From NCBI GenBank assembly GCA_033296725.1, contig MU857689.1:1-64000 (forward strand): DNA of 64,000 bases, given 5' to 3'. Shown one piece after another: positions 34,284 to 45,800 of the stretch. The position numbers and the translations under genes were made by a program. Numbering within the stretch: the stretch's first letter is position 1; the number at the start of each line of letters is the position of its first letter. The notes beneath the pieces were generated by a model. The model was not told where the DNA came from. It searched no databases and worked only from the letters and a program-made list of their open reading frames with translations. This stretch comes from Corynascus novoguineensis. Its lineage: Eukaryota; Ascomycota; Sordariomycetes; Sordariales; Chaetomiaceae.

Positions 34284-37200
34284 ATGGCGACGGTCGACGG
34301 CAATGACGTTGCCTCTTTGGCCTCCCGAATCCCAACGCCCATTGCACAACTCAATCCAGATCTGCCCGACCAGACATCACGCGTTGTCAGAGGCGATGTC
34401 ACAATCACATGGCCATACAATTCAGTCACGCAGAGGTTCGCGTTCCTCCTCGCAGAGCCCGATGTGCGCCTCCGCCGCGCCAAGGGGCAAATACGGGTAG
34501 AACTTCAAGGGACAAGTGCAAAAGCAGCTGCCGAGTGCGGAATCGGGGCAGGCGATGAATTACTTTTCAGTTTGGCTGGCGCCGGATGGAGTACGGATCC
34601 CGCTCCTGGGCGCATCCCCGGCGCGAGGGTGGAATGGCAGCTCCAGTTCAGCAAGAAGTTGGCTTGCCAGGTCAGAATCAAACGTAGACAACACCTTCTT
34701 GTTTTCTGACGTCTTTTTCAGGTTAAATCCGGCGAGTCAGGCGATTTAAAGCACATCAATGTCGACCAACCCACGTCAGACCAACCAGACATCCCGGTAC
34801 AACCTCCCAGACTGGCCACGCCCGAGCCAGAACCTATCCCTTCCCAGATCCCGACTACCGGTCGCAAAATATCAGAGTTGACGGCGGACGAATATCCCTC
34901 GCCAGCCTTTGTCAAACGGGCTCGGCTCTCATATGGCGCTTTGTTCGAGGGCGGGTTTGACATTTTCGAGGAGGACGGCGGGATTAGGGGTAGGGGCCGA
35001 AAGCGAACGCGGTTTGGGCGCAACAGCAGCACGTGGCGATATAGCAGCCATTCGCCGAGCCCTGAACCTTCGTCACCGGTGCCGGATGCGATGGACGAGG
35101 ACACACAAGACATGGAGACGGTTCACCCATCGCCAAAGCCTGAGGCGATGGATGAGGGCTGCCAAACTATTGAGGTCGAGATGGTTCCAGCCGCTTCAGA
35201 ATTAGATGCGACTACCGTCCAGCAACAGAAGAAGACCGCTTCGGCCCCAGGGACACCAGTTCGGGCTTCCCGAGAAGTCGCAACCGCTCATATGCCAGAA
35301 GAACAGACTACAGAAGTGGAAGCGGTCCAGCATGTCGAGCGTCCATCAGTTTCCCCCGTCGTTGGTGAGAAAACAGCGCCTCTGGTGAACAAACAAGACG
35401 TCGGGTTTGAGAAACCCTGCCCTGTTGCGGACTCATCACCTGCGGCAGAAACGCGCGAGAGATCTCCTAGTCCGTTGGTTGAAAGGGAACAACATGAGGA
35501 ACAGTCTTCTACAACGGTTACCCAGCCGACTTCGCTGCCAGCCAGCAGCATCGGGGCGGTCTCGAGTGGTTTGGATGGTCGCAAGTCATCTACATCGAAC
35601 TTCTCGTTTGATGCCGATGTGCCATCCCGCGTAGAGTCGAGTCTTAGCCTAGCAGACCAAGTCAGATTTGGCTTCTCACATGTACCACAAACTACGCACT
35701 CCTCGTCACCGCAGAACGCCGAGCCTGCTCCAGAGCTAGACAAACATCACCAAGAGCAATACCCGACGGCCTACCTTGACGGCGCCTCAACGCCCGCTAA
35801 GTATGCCGAGGCGAACACTTTCTCTAACGCAGCGGACGAAAATGGAGGAATGGCTTTTTACGACCAAGCTATGCCTCCAGTGCCGCTTGAAGTTGAGCGT
35901 TTTGATAACGGGCAATGGGAAATGTCAAGCCAATCCGAGCATTACAACCTTGTAGAAGGGGGCCATTTTGGGACGGATGCTCTCAATGAAGGAGCGAGGG
36001 TTATGGTCGAGCAGCAATCTCTCCATGCAGAGGACATCGCCCCGGATAGAGTGCCGGAAGGCTTTGCCAGTTACGGCAAGGAGGATGCACTTGGAGCGCG
36101 TGGAGCAAGTCCTCCGACCAGATCATCACCGCACGAGGATGATTCCTTTGTGGAAAATGATGGCACGGTCAGCGAGGATGAATCCAGCGTCGATGAAGAG
36201 GAGGATGAAGACGAGAAATTTGACAAAGCCGCCTTTGGCGAGCAGATCGAGGAGGGCGACCATGACCAGCGAAATTATGAAGTGCCATCGGACGATGATG
36301 AGGCACTCTCGGAGGAAGATGAAGAGGTTGAGCTTGAGGCAGAGGAACGCTACGGTAACGAAGAGGTGTATGACGAGGATGGTGAAGGCGAGGAGTGGGA
36401 TGAGGACGAAGACTATGAAAGTGAGGACGTCTCTGAAGAGGAAGACTACGAAGCTGCGGGTTACCAGGCCAGAGATGCCGCCGCGCCAAGAGGAGACCCC
36501 GTTGTCATCAGCCTTCTCTCAGACTCCGAGGATGAGGATGAACCGGCCCCTCCGCCAAAGACGTCGGCGTCGGTCCGTCCAACAACACATGCACCGGAGC
36601 CTCCATCTGCTTCTGAACCAATCACCAACCCAGAAGGCCATGAGTCTCCCGCTTCAGCTCATGGGTCTCCTAGTTTAGACCATGAATCTTGCGGTTCAGA
36701 ACGGCATGAATCTCCCGACTCAGAAAGGCACGAATCCCCCGGCCCAGAAAGGCACGAATCTCCCGGCTCAGAAAGGCATGAATCTCCCGGCTTGAAGCGT
36801 CATGAATTTCCCAACTCAGAACATGATGAGCTTTCCAGTCCTGAACGTCATCCATCTCACAGCCCAGAGCGATCAGATTCCCCTGCTGTCTTGGAGACTG
36901 TGGAAGCCGACAACACAAGTAGGGAACAAGCGTCGGAGTCCATTTTCAGTCAAACTGACGTGATTGACTTTGCAACGCGCCATACCCACAGCGTCGACCA
37001 GCAGCCGAAAGTGATTCCAGCAGAGGTGGACGCCTACACGAGATCCCCATCATTCGCCAGCCAGATTATCAGTTCGTTTGACGTCTCAGACGCGCTTGAA
37101 GAGGCGGGTGGTCATAAGTTTGAGCCGTCACCAAGTGATAATTCTTCAGGATTGTTTGTTTCACAAATCAATCGCCAATCTGCACCAAGCGAAAGTTCTT

Positions 37201-39362
37201 CGGAAGGGCTCTTCATCTCGCAGCCCCGCCAAAAGTCAGCTGATGTGAAAGGAAGATTGAGCGACAGCGGCTCCACAGATGAAGCTGAAGGCATTGACGA
37301 AGCATCCGTAAATGAGCCAGAGGTAACCGACGGAGGCACCATAGATGAACTTGCAGAGGCCGACAAAGCTTCTACCGGCGGTGGTATGGAGTTGGAATTG
37401 GAGGATTCCAAATCGCGGAGCCAATCGCTGAGCGCCGACGAGATGGACCAGGATGTGCCGGCCCCTTCGCCACCCAAATCATCCAACGAGGATGCCAGTT
37501 TGCCCGATGCAGATGCACTCTCCTTTACCAGCCAGGTTGAGATGCCTGTGGAATTCGGGGAAAGTGAAGATGAGCATATGAGCGTGGATGAAGATGTCTC
37601 GCTCAGGCACGCTAACGATGTGGATACTGTCATGTCGACTTTCGAAGTCGAGGATGCCACGGCTTCAGAGGACGACGTCGACATGCTTGACGCGGGGTCG
37701 GAACAAGTAGGGTCTGGGTCACCGGAGAGGATGGCTACAAGACCTGAGAAAGATGGTACGGTTGACATGTCGACCGCTCTTTCTGATCGGGTCGTCACCG
37801 AAACAATATCCGAAGTCATTAGCACAGCTTCTGCTGATGGGCCCCTCCCAGATGCTCCAACCTTGACGGGAAAGGAACAAGAAGCCCAGTCACCGAATCT
37901 GGGTGAACACAAGTTCGCCCGAGCCGCAGAAGACGTGCCTGGTCGCCAACATGGCGTTTTTGGAGCGGTGGATGAAAGGCAAGGGGAGTCATCGGGCTCG
38001 GTCAGAGGCTCACTCTCAGATGCGAGTTTCAAGTCTCAGGCGGGTTCTGCTGAGCACGAGGCCCCGGACGCAACTCAAGAGTCGTCGGCTCAGGTTTCAG
38101 TGAAAGACGCGGCTACTCCGCCAACACACCTTCCACACGTGGTTGACGAAGCTGATGGGGCCCACGTCGAAGCTACGAACTGTACAGGCAGTGTCGGGCC
38201 ATCAGATGAAGAGACCAACGCCGGGCTTCAACAAGATGGTTCTCCGGATAAGAGCACTCCTGCCCGATCAGATACTGCGGTCACCCCAGATGGGACACCT
38301 TCGGTGAATGAACCGGCGGTGGCGTCGACTCCGGCGGAAAATGAAAAGGAGGGGCAGGTAAACGACGCCGAGAAATCTGCACGGCAGGAACAGGAACTGG
38401 AAACGACCCAGCATCCTACATCTCCAACAGAGGAACTCGACGACGAGGCATTGATTCAAGAACAACTCAGCCAAGAGCAACAGCAATCTTTCGAGACAGA
38501 ACCAGCTGAATCTCAAGGCCGCGCGCGCACCCGATCTTCTTCCCCCGACTTCAGCGTCCACCTAGCTCGCCAAGCGATAGCAGCCAAACGTCACAAAAAG
38601 TTCGCCGAGCCAGTCCGAACCAGTAGCCGGATTGCTCGTACAAGATCTAGTAGCCTACGGTCAAACACCACCAACGGCAGTCCCGAGCAAGAGAAGGAAA
38701 AAGAAGAGGACCCCAGCGTCAGCCTCGCGAGAGCTGCCCTCGCCTCGCCCTCGAGACGCAGCGCCGGCCCCTCGACATCAACTTCAACGGCTACCTTCAC
38801 GAGCGTCACGGCACTCAAAGCTGACCTGAACAAGCGCTTGCGGACCGAATTACCCGAATGTGTCCCTCTCAGGTCTCTCCGCGCCCACCTCGACAAGACC
38901 CCTAACGTCATCGCGGTCGTCACCTCCCAGCCCACCACGCCCGCCCGCGCAAAGGGCGGACCCCGCGAGTACGTCATGTCGTTCCACGTCACTGACCCCT
39001 CAGCAGCACCCAATACGGTCGTCGAGGTGCAGATGTACCGTCCGCACAAGGACTCGCTGCCGATTGTGGGCCCCGGCGATATCGTGCTCCTGTCCCGCTT
39101 CCTCGTCAAAGCGGTCAGCAAGAAGGGCTGGGGCTTGAGAACGGGGATGGAGAGTGCGTGGGCCGTCTGGGAAGGTGTTCGGCATGAGCAGCAGCGAGGC
39201 GAGGAGGGATACCCACAGATTAGGGGGCCGCCGGTGGAGGATTGGCAGGGTTACGTGGGCTATGTGAGGACGTTGAGAGAGTGGTGGGCCTTGGTGATGG
39301 CAGACGAGGCGGCGAGGGGGAAGCTGGAGAGGGCGGATCGGAAGTTGATGGAGGTCAAGTGA
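34284..39362 (+). CDS. Telomeric ssDNA-binding OB-fold protein, POT1/Cdc13-like
   Basis: Large nuclear protein with the organisation of a filamentous-fungal Cdc13/POT1-domain protein. Exons 34284-34670 and 34722-39362 give 1675 residues. The N-terminal 130 residues look like an OB fold (VRGDVTITWPYNSVTQRFAF, IGAGDELLFSLAGAGW). The C-terminal OB fold of the Telo_bind type spans about 1490-1650 (TALKADLNKRLRTELPECVP, NVIAVVTSQPTTPAR, EYVMSFHVTDPSAAPNTVVE, VEVQMYRPHKDSLPIVGPGD, IVLLSRFLVKAV). The roughly 1300 residues between are acidic and probably disordered. They include Glu/Asp blocks, a candidate SUMO-interacting motif VVISLLSDSEDED (723-735), an 8-residue repeat (36639-36872) and five F-x-S-Q-type motifs. 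Cdc13 caps telomeres within CST; POT1 caps within shelterin. I cannot say which role this protein takes. Confidence 0.82.
36639..36872 (+). repeat. 24-bp coding minisatellite (HESPxSER units)
   Basis: Two 7-residue units are followed by eight consecutive 8-residue units in frame (HESCGSER, HESPDSER, HESPGPER, HESPGSER, HESPGLKR, HEFPNSEH, DELSSPER, HPSHSPER). The central copies are nearly identical in DNA. Outer copies have diverged, as expected if expansion occurs in the middle. It lies inside the disordered linker of the telomere-type protein. Confidence 0.92.
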
Positions 39363-40330
39363 CTGACCAGTCAGGTAGCCAATTGGTTCAGGGTGGTGTT
39401 TACAGTTAGGGCATAAGTTGCGTTGGTGGGAGTCAATTTCGGGTTATCTTTAAACGCAGCGTTTGTTACTCATCATATAGGAGTGGCTAGAAGAGGGAAC
39501 TGAAGTCGAGCACCAAAATAATGAAATGTCCGGACGAGAAGACTATTGAAATTTCATGATGCACAAAAGTTAGTCAACCTGAAACCCGGATTGAGGTGGT
39601 GAAGTTGCTTCCGTATTTTCAAGGGTCGGTGAGGCGCATACTGGTCACTAACCATTCATCACAGATATGGACTTACCGCGCTTAGGAAAAGTTCAATTTG
39701 CTATGTTTCCAGGGTATAAGTGAACTGTTAGTCCATGTGTAGCAAGGTTAAAGTAGGTAGTTGAGAAAATGCATACTTCGGAGAGCCATCAGAAACAGCA
39801 GATCACGAAATTTGTGTACGAAGCGCCGATACCATCATTCAAGTAAGACGCCAACCGAGATGGGAGGGGAAGCACCTTCACATCATGCGATAATATCTCC
39901 AGAGATGCCAACGCCATATATTCAGAAGTCGGATTCGACTTCCGCAACCCCAACTACGACGCATGTAGCTGAGATGCTATTACTCTAGTTCCAGCCCCCA
40001 TCTTTTGTCTAAACGCAGAACATGCCCACATAAGCGACCACAATGGCCGCAAGCATACCGCGTATGTAGTGTATCCCCGTCCTAGTGCATGATCCAATTC
40101 CCAGCCCAGCCCGAGTCTCAATGAATGGCCTTGCCGTCCCATTTCGGCCAAAGCTAAAAGCAACCTTGGGGAATCAATAACGAAGGGAAAATGGTGGTGC
40201 CAATCGGCTCAAGACGAAATCACCGCTGGCCCTTAAAAGAGAAAGCAAAGTGAATAAGTTTGGATAAAAAGAGATAGTGAAAGAGCAGGATGCCCCGCTC
40301 CGAAAGCTCTGAACGATTGCCCCCTCACGA
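39363..40330. other. Convergent 3' spacer
   Basis: 968 bp between the 3' ends of the telomere-type gene and the malic enzyme gene. It is moderately AT-rich, with no frame or RNA signature I can support. Confidence 0.55.
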
Positions 40331-42810
40331 TTAGAGTTCAGGGTCGTAGATCCGAGCTTTGATGTACTTGTCGAGGGCCGGGTCTCCCCACTCTTCCCAC
40401 TCAAGCCACTGCTCATCAGGAAGCTGGCTCACACCATCGCGCCGCGCAGCCTTCATGACCTCGCGGGCAACGATTAAGCTGGCATCGCGGACACGTTCGA
40501 TCCGCGGGTAGATGAGGCCTTTGTGGATCTCCTCCGCGTTGAGGGAACCGGCCAGAGCGGCAGCCGAAGTGTAGATCATGTTGTCCGTCACGCGGCTAGC
40601 CTTGGAGAGGATTGCACCGAGACCAATACCAGGGAAGACATAGACGTTGTTGCCCTGGTTGGGGTAGTAAGTTACGGGCTGGTCCGCAACCTTGACGGTG
40701 AAAGCCGAGAATGGCGAGCCAGAAGCGAAAATGACGGTGCCGTCAGTCCATGTCACGGCTTGCTCAAAGGTGCACTCGGCCTTGGTAAGAGGGTTGCTGA
40801 GAGGGAACAGGATGGGCCTGCGGCCGAGGCCGCCAGCATCGACAGATGCCTTGAGGGCACGGACGACGGACTCGGTGAAGACGCCGTGGGTGGCAGTCAG
40901 GCCGACCAGGGCAGTCGGCTTGACATACTCGATCACTTCCTCGAGGGTACGGAACTGATGACCATTGTTGTCGGAGCGAGCGAAGTACTTCTTGTGCTCG
41001 GCAAGCTTGTCACCACGATCCTTAGTCACGAGACCCTTGGTGTCAACCAGCCAGAACTTGTCCTTGGCAGCCTGCTCGGAGAGACCACGCTTGGTGTAGT
41101 ATTCAACCAACTGCTTGGCAACACCGACGCCAGCAGAGCCGGCGCCCATGAAGACAAGGCGTTGCTCCTCAATGGGGACGCCAGACAAATTGACAGCTCC
41201 AATGTAACTGAAGACGGTTAGACGTGGTGAGGCTCAAAGTGATGTGGGGCTGGATGAACGCTTACCCGCCAAGGACAACGGCACCGGTACCCTGAATGTC
41301 GTCATTGAAGCATTTGTAGCTGTTCCGGTACCGGTCGAGATAATTGAAAGCCTTTTCGCTCTCAAAGTCCTCGAACTGTACCACCATGTCGGGGTAAACC
41401 TCGGCGGCAGCCTGCATGAACTCGTCCATGAACTCCTGCTGTTCGGCAACCGGGATGCGCTTGGAGCGCAGGCCGAGGTACAGTGGGTCCTTGAGGTTGG
41501 TCTCGTTGGCTGTGCCGCAATCGAGCACAATCGGTAACGTCTTAGCCGGGTGGATACCGGCAGCCGCCGTGTACAGGGCCAGCTTGCCAATCTAGGTAGT
41601 GCGTATATTAGCCGACCAGCGCGCCGGGACCCGCCAGCAACCCCATTCAGCTTGGGGCATTCTGGATCTGCCGAGGCCACTTACCGGAATCCCCACGCCA
41701 TTCACCCCGAGATCACCCAGACCCAGAATACGGGAACCGTCCGTGACAACGCAAATCTCGGGGTTGGGGTAGGGCCAATTCCTGAGGATGGTTTTCATCG
41801 ACTTGCGCTGCTTGATGGAGATGTAGAGTGCCTCCGGCCGCGTGTACAGGGTCGAGTACTGCAGGCAGACATCGCCAATAGTGGGTGTGTACACGAGCGG
41901 CATCAGCTCCTTGGCGTTGTCGATGAGCAGGCGGTAGAAGAGGTCCACGTTTTGGCTCTTGAGGGTGGACAGGTATAGGTACTTGTCGATGTTTGTCTGC
42001 CGCGAGCGGATCATCTTGAGAGCGCGCTCGCACTGCCTGTTGCTGTCCTCCATGACGTGGGGGATCAGGCCAGTGAGGTTTTTGGCGACGCGCTGCTCCG
42101 GAGTGAAAGACAGGCCTTGAGGAGGGGGGGAACAGTTAGCGGCGAGCGCACGCAGACGTGGGACAGCCCGTGAGGTGGACGACATTTTGCGTAGATTTTG
42201 GAAAAGGAGGAAGAAGGGGTGCAAGGGCAGTGTTGGTGGGGTGGCGATGACGGTGGTTTGATCCGAGTATAACAATAGAAGCAGCAGGTGTTTAGGATAA
42301 GGCGGGATACTAGGTAGGAGCGATGATGTCCGGCTCGTCCCAACAAAAGAGCTGTGACGTCTCCATCAAAACATTTTTGACGGGCCGGGGCTGCTTTAAA
42401 AAGGGAAACAGAGATGGGACGAAAAAGGTGGCGGAAGAAGGTGCAAGGATGGTACCAGCTGACTCACCCTTATTCCACATTGGCTCCGAGAGCACCTGGT
42501 AGCCGAGTGCCTGCTTCTCGCTCATATACTCGGTGGTAGCAAACTGGCGCACCTCGCCGTAGCGGGTTTGGTTGTAGCCACGGAGGGTATCGAGGTTAGC
42601 CATCCTCATGGCTTCTTCAATGGCGGTAATGTCGACCGATGACATAGGGTTGGCAGCTGAGATCCTGCGGGTGGACGAGATGGACATGCGCTTGGAGCTA
42701 GATATAGACGAGTGTGACGAGCGGGCCGACGCCACGGAGGAGGGGGAGATCGACCGAGGTGTTGAGATGTCGGAGCTGCTTGTGCTGATGCTGTGCGGAG
42801 ACGACGCCAT
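40331..42810 (-). CDS. Malic enzyme (malate dehydrogenase, decarboxylating)
   Basis: Converts malate to pyruvate and CO2 with reduction of NAD(P). Four minus-strand exons, 42810-42468, 42115-41685, 41591-41266 and 41207-40331, sum to 1977 nt, 658 residues. The N-terminal block continues across the first junction as GYQVLSEPMWNKG|LSFTPEQ, the family's entry motif. Catalytic regions are VYTPTIGDVCLQYS (Tyr), RILGLGDLGVNGVGIPIGKLA (Lys), FEDFESEKAFNYLDRYR, and the family signature FNDDIQGTGAVVLGG (metal site). The nucleotide loop is GAGSAGVGVAKQL. The first 70 residues are Ser-rich and unlike the enzyme proper; the frame stays open another 450 bases upstream with a basic segment, so mitochondrial targeting from an earlier start is possible. 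Intron 1 is unusually long (352 bp) and contains an in-frame ATG (42185). NAD versus NADP preference is not decided. Confidence 0.93.
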
Positions 42811-45800
42811 GGCATGTGCGAGAGTTGGAAGAGAGAAGAAGGGCAGCCGAGCGAGGAAAACGAGACTGTAAATCCACGGGGCGAGCTCGAGGCAGGGCTG
42901 CACCAGTTGCAGGAAGAGGGCCCCCTGCGGCGTGAGTTTAGCGGAGGTATTATTAGTATTACGATATTTTCTGGGTCCAGCAGTTCTGCTTCTTTTGGGT
43001 GCAGGCGCAGTCGCAGCAGTCGTCCGGGCCACCAGAGCCTTTGTCAGTAGAAGCGACAACTGCAGGGTCTTGCCTACACGCTTGTTGCTGGAGGCGAGCC
43101 GGTTTAAAACCTTTTGCACGTCGGCAGCTCGAGAGGCGAGCAGCGCCCACCTTGCTGCCCGCTTGCCCATGCCCAGCCGAGAGAAACGAGGAGGGAACGA
43201 GAGAGATGTGCTGGTGATGGGCGGGTGCGACAATGGCCTGTCTGAAGGTGTCGCCGCGCGTTTCAAGGGCCAGCGGCGTCGTGGGTGCTTTGCCGGTGCA
43301 CGCCTCCTTCAGAAGGCAGTTGGGCCGGGAAAGGGGCGCGGCAGAATTAAAAAAGTGGAAAGATTCAGTCACCAAAAGTTAGAGCAAACAAGGGCCCCTG
43401 TCATGTTGAGCGGGTACCAGTACCAGAGCAAGACATGGGTTTTGCGAGTCGTTAACTCTTTCTTCTGCTGAGACCCAGGGCAGTTGAGGATTCGCGAGGT
43501 TCCTTCTTGGGAAGGCACTTACACCGTAACCCGGCCTTACGGCAGGAGTCACCGAGATGACATCCGGGTGGACCCCGGAGTGGATTCCCGAAAAGGCCGC
43601 TCGACTTCCTGAAGCCATCATACGAAGTGAGGCAGCCTATTATTTCATCAAACTGAACGGCAGCGATATTCAATCCTGACTGCCGCCTGACGTCTTGTCA
43701 CATCTTGTGAGGGTTTTTTTTGTTGGGAGGCTAATTGTTGGGTGAACGGTCTTCCTGGATTGCTGATGCTGACCGCTGTGCCCCTGTGCAGCATCCGCAT
43801 GTTCCAGAGAGCTGCCCTGTGTCAGAGCACCTGCCCCACCGCCGACTTGCCAAGTTCTCAAGGGAAATCCGCAATCGTATCCGCCTTCAGCGGTTTGCCT
43901 GTATGTACTGTACTAAGTTCGGATTTCCTTCAAGTGTGCGCACAAACGCCTCGCAGCATCGCGAACTCTTGCTGTGGGCGAGTAACAAGAGGTCACCAAT
44001 CCTTGCATGACAGTCATGGGCGCGGACATCCCCATTGAACACGTTCCAGCTCTTACATCGCGATTTGTCTCTCTCATCAAATTTCAATTGGCGTTGGTCA
44101 CGGGGATACCTTTTCGGGCCTCCCTTGGGGATGTCGGTGGGCCATCCAGGATGTGCGCCATTCAGGATGAGCTTGCGCGCAACCGCCGTCAGTCCAATCA
44201 GACATCAGACAATGGGCAGCAAATTGCCTGTTCGGGCTAAGAAGAGTCGTCCCGATCCGGCGGTAGGCCGTTCGAGATCGGTTGTCGGCCCTGTCTTTCT
44301 GGAACACCAGCCTCTCCAACAAGCAAAGAAGCACGCGCCTTGTCGCAAGGGACTTTACCGCCCTTGCCAATTACCTAATGGGTAGCTCGGAGTAGTCACA
44401 CTATGAATATGCAGCGAGCAGTGGCTGATTCGCCTGCGAAATGCTGGTCTACCTGAACCGTTGACATGGACCTGTCTCGGGACACGGCAAGGACGGTAAC
44501 AACTGTTTGTCGGATACTGCCGGCGGAAAATTCCCTATCATGACGAAAATTGACCGTCTTGGAATTGACCTGGTGCTACACAGCATGACGTTCATCCCGT
44601 CAGTTCAGCAGAAGCGAATTTCGGTTCCGTTGTAAGCGGGCTTACACAGCGATGAGAAAACGCAGGCACACTATGTCCAGCTTCGCGACATCGAACTTAA
44701 CGTTCAGTGGTTTACCCGACTGCCTTGATCTGGGCCCACGGGCGCATCCCCGGGTCCCACAAAGCCAACAAAGTGGAGTGTTGGGCATTAGTGGATCCGA
44801 CCATCCAAAGCCCCCAGGGGACATTGCCGGGGCATCGGGGAAAGCACGAGATGCATGGATTTGGCAGCCATTTTCCCCGACTTCTTCCGAATGTGACACA
44901 TGGATCTGACGCCGTTCGCATCGCAAAGAGGCCACCCCAAAATTTCCCTGCGCAACAACCCCGGACACCGCTTGGGGAAAGCGAAGGCTTCGAGAAAAAC
45001 ACGCATGGATGAAACAGGTCTCAACTTGCGTCTGACATGCCCATGTCTTATCACGCCCTTCAAGCGAAGCCAAGCCGGTCTAGCGTCAATTGCTGCCCAA
45101 CAATTGGCTGACCCGTTGTTTGGGCCTCACGATACAGCATCGGACAGACCGTTGTTGAAATTCTCCAGAGCTGCCAAGCTCCGTTGCCTGCTGGGGAAAC
45201 GTCTGATGTCCTCCCTGACTCAATGCCCCCACAGGTTTTGAGCAACAACGAGGGTTCCTTGCAGCTTGACGGAAGAAGGGATTCTCCAGAAGGGAATATC
45301 CACTCCATCACAAGCCCTGCGGACCGCCGCCGCGTTGCACACGGGATGCTTGAGCCAACCGTGCCGTTTGATTTTCCTCGCTCCCGTCTGCGGCCCTCGG
45401 CATGTGCATGCCTCTGGGTCAAATCATGAGTCAGGAAGTGCGATCCAACCATTGAATTCTGGCAGTGGCTCAACCAAGCGTAGCTCGTCCCCACGATGAC
45501 ACGATTCTGAGTCGAGTCCAGGCTTGTGAAGCTCCATCTACCAACAGTTGAACTCCAGAGGGGGAATCCGGGAGGTATCGCACATGCTCCGTTCCTGACG
45601 CCATTCCCCACACGACTCCGGCCCGGCCATCGGCCTCTCGGCTATGGGCCGGAGCATCCGCCGTGTCCCGCGCCGTCGCCTGATTATATTCTTCCGAGCA
45701 TCGAACAATGCGGACAATGTCGGGAGCACATGACCGCCAATTTTTATCTCGATGGCTAATGCAGGAGGTGAGAGTGATGATGGCCCTGACCAACTGACTA

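Noticed and set aside
45060..45611. 183-codon minus-strand frame in the gene-poor block
   Set aside because: No motif, no splice partners, and competing frames of similar length on the other strand.
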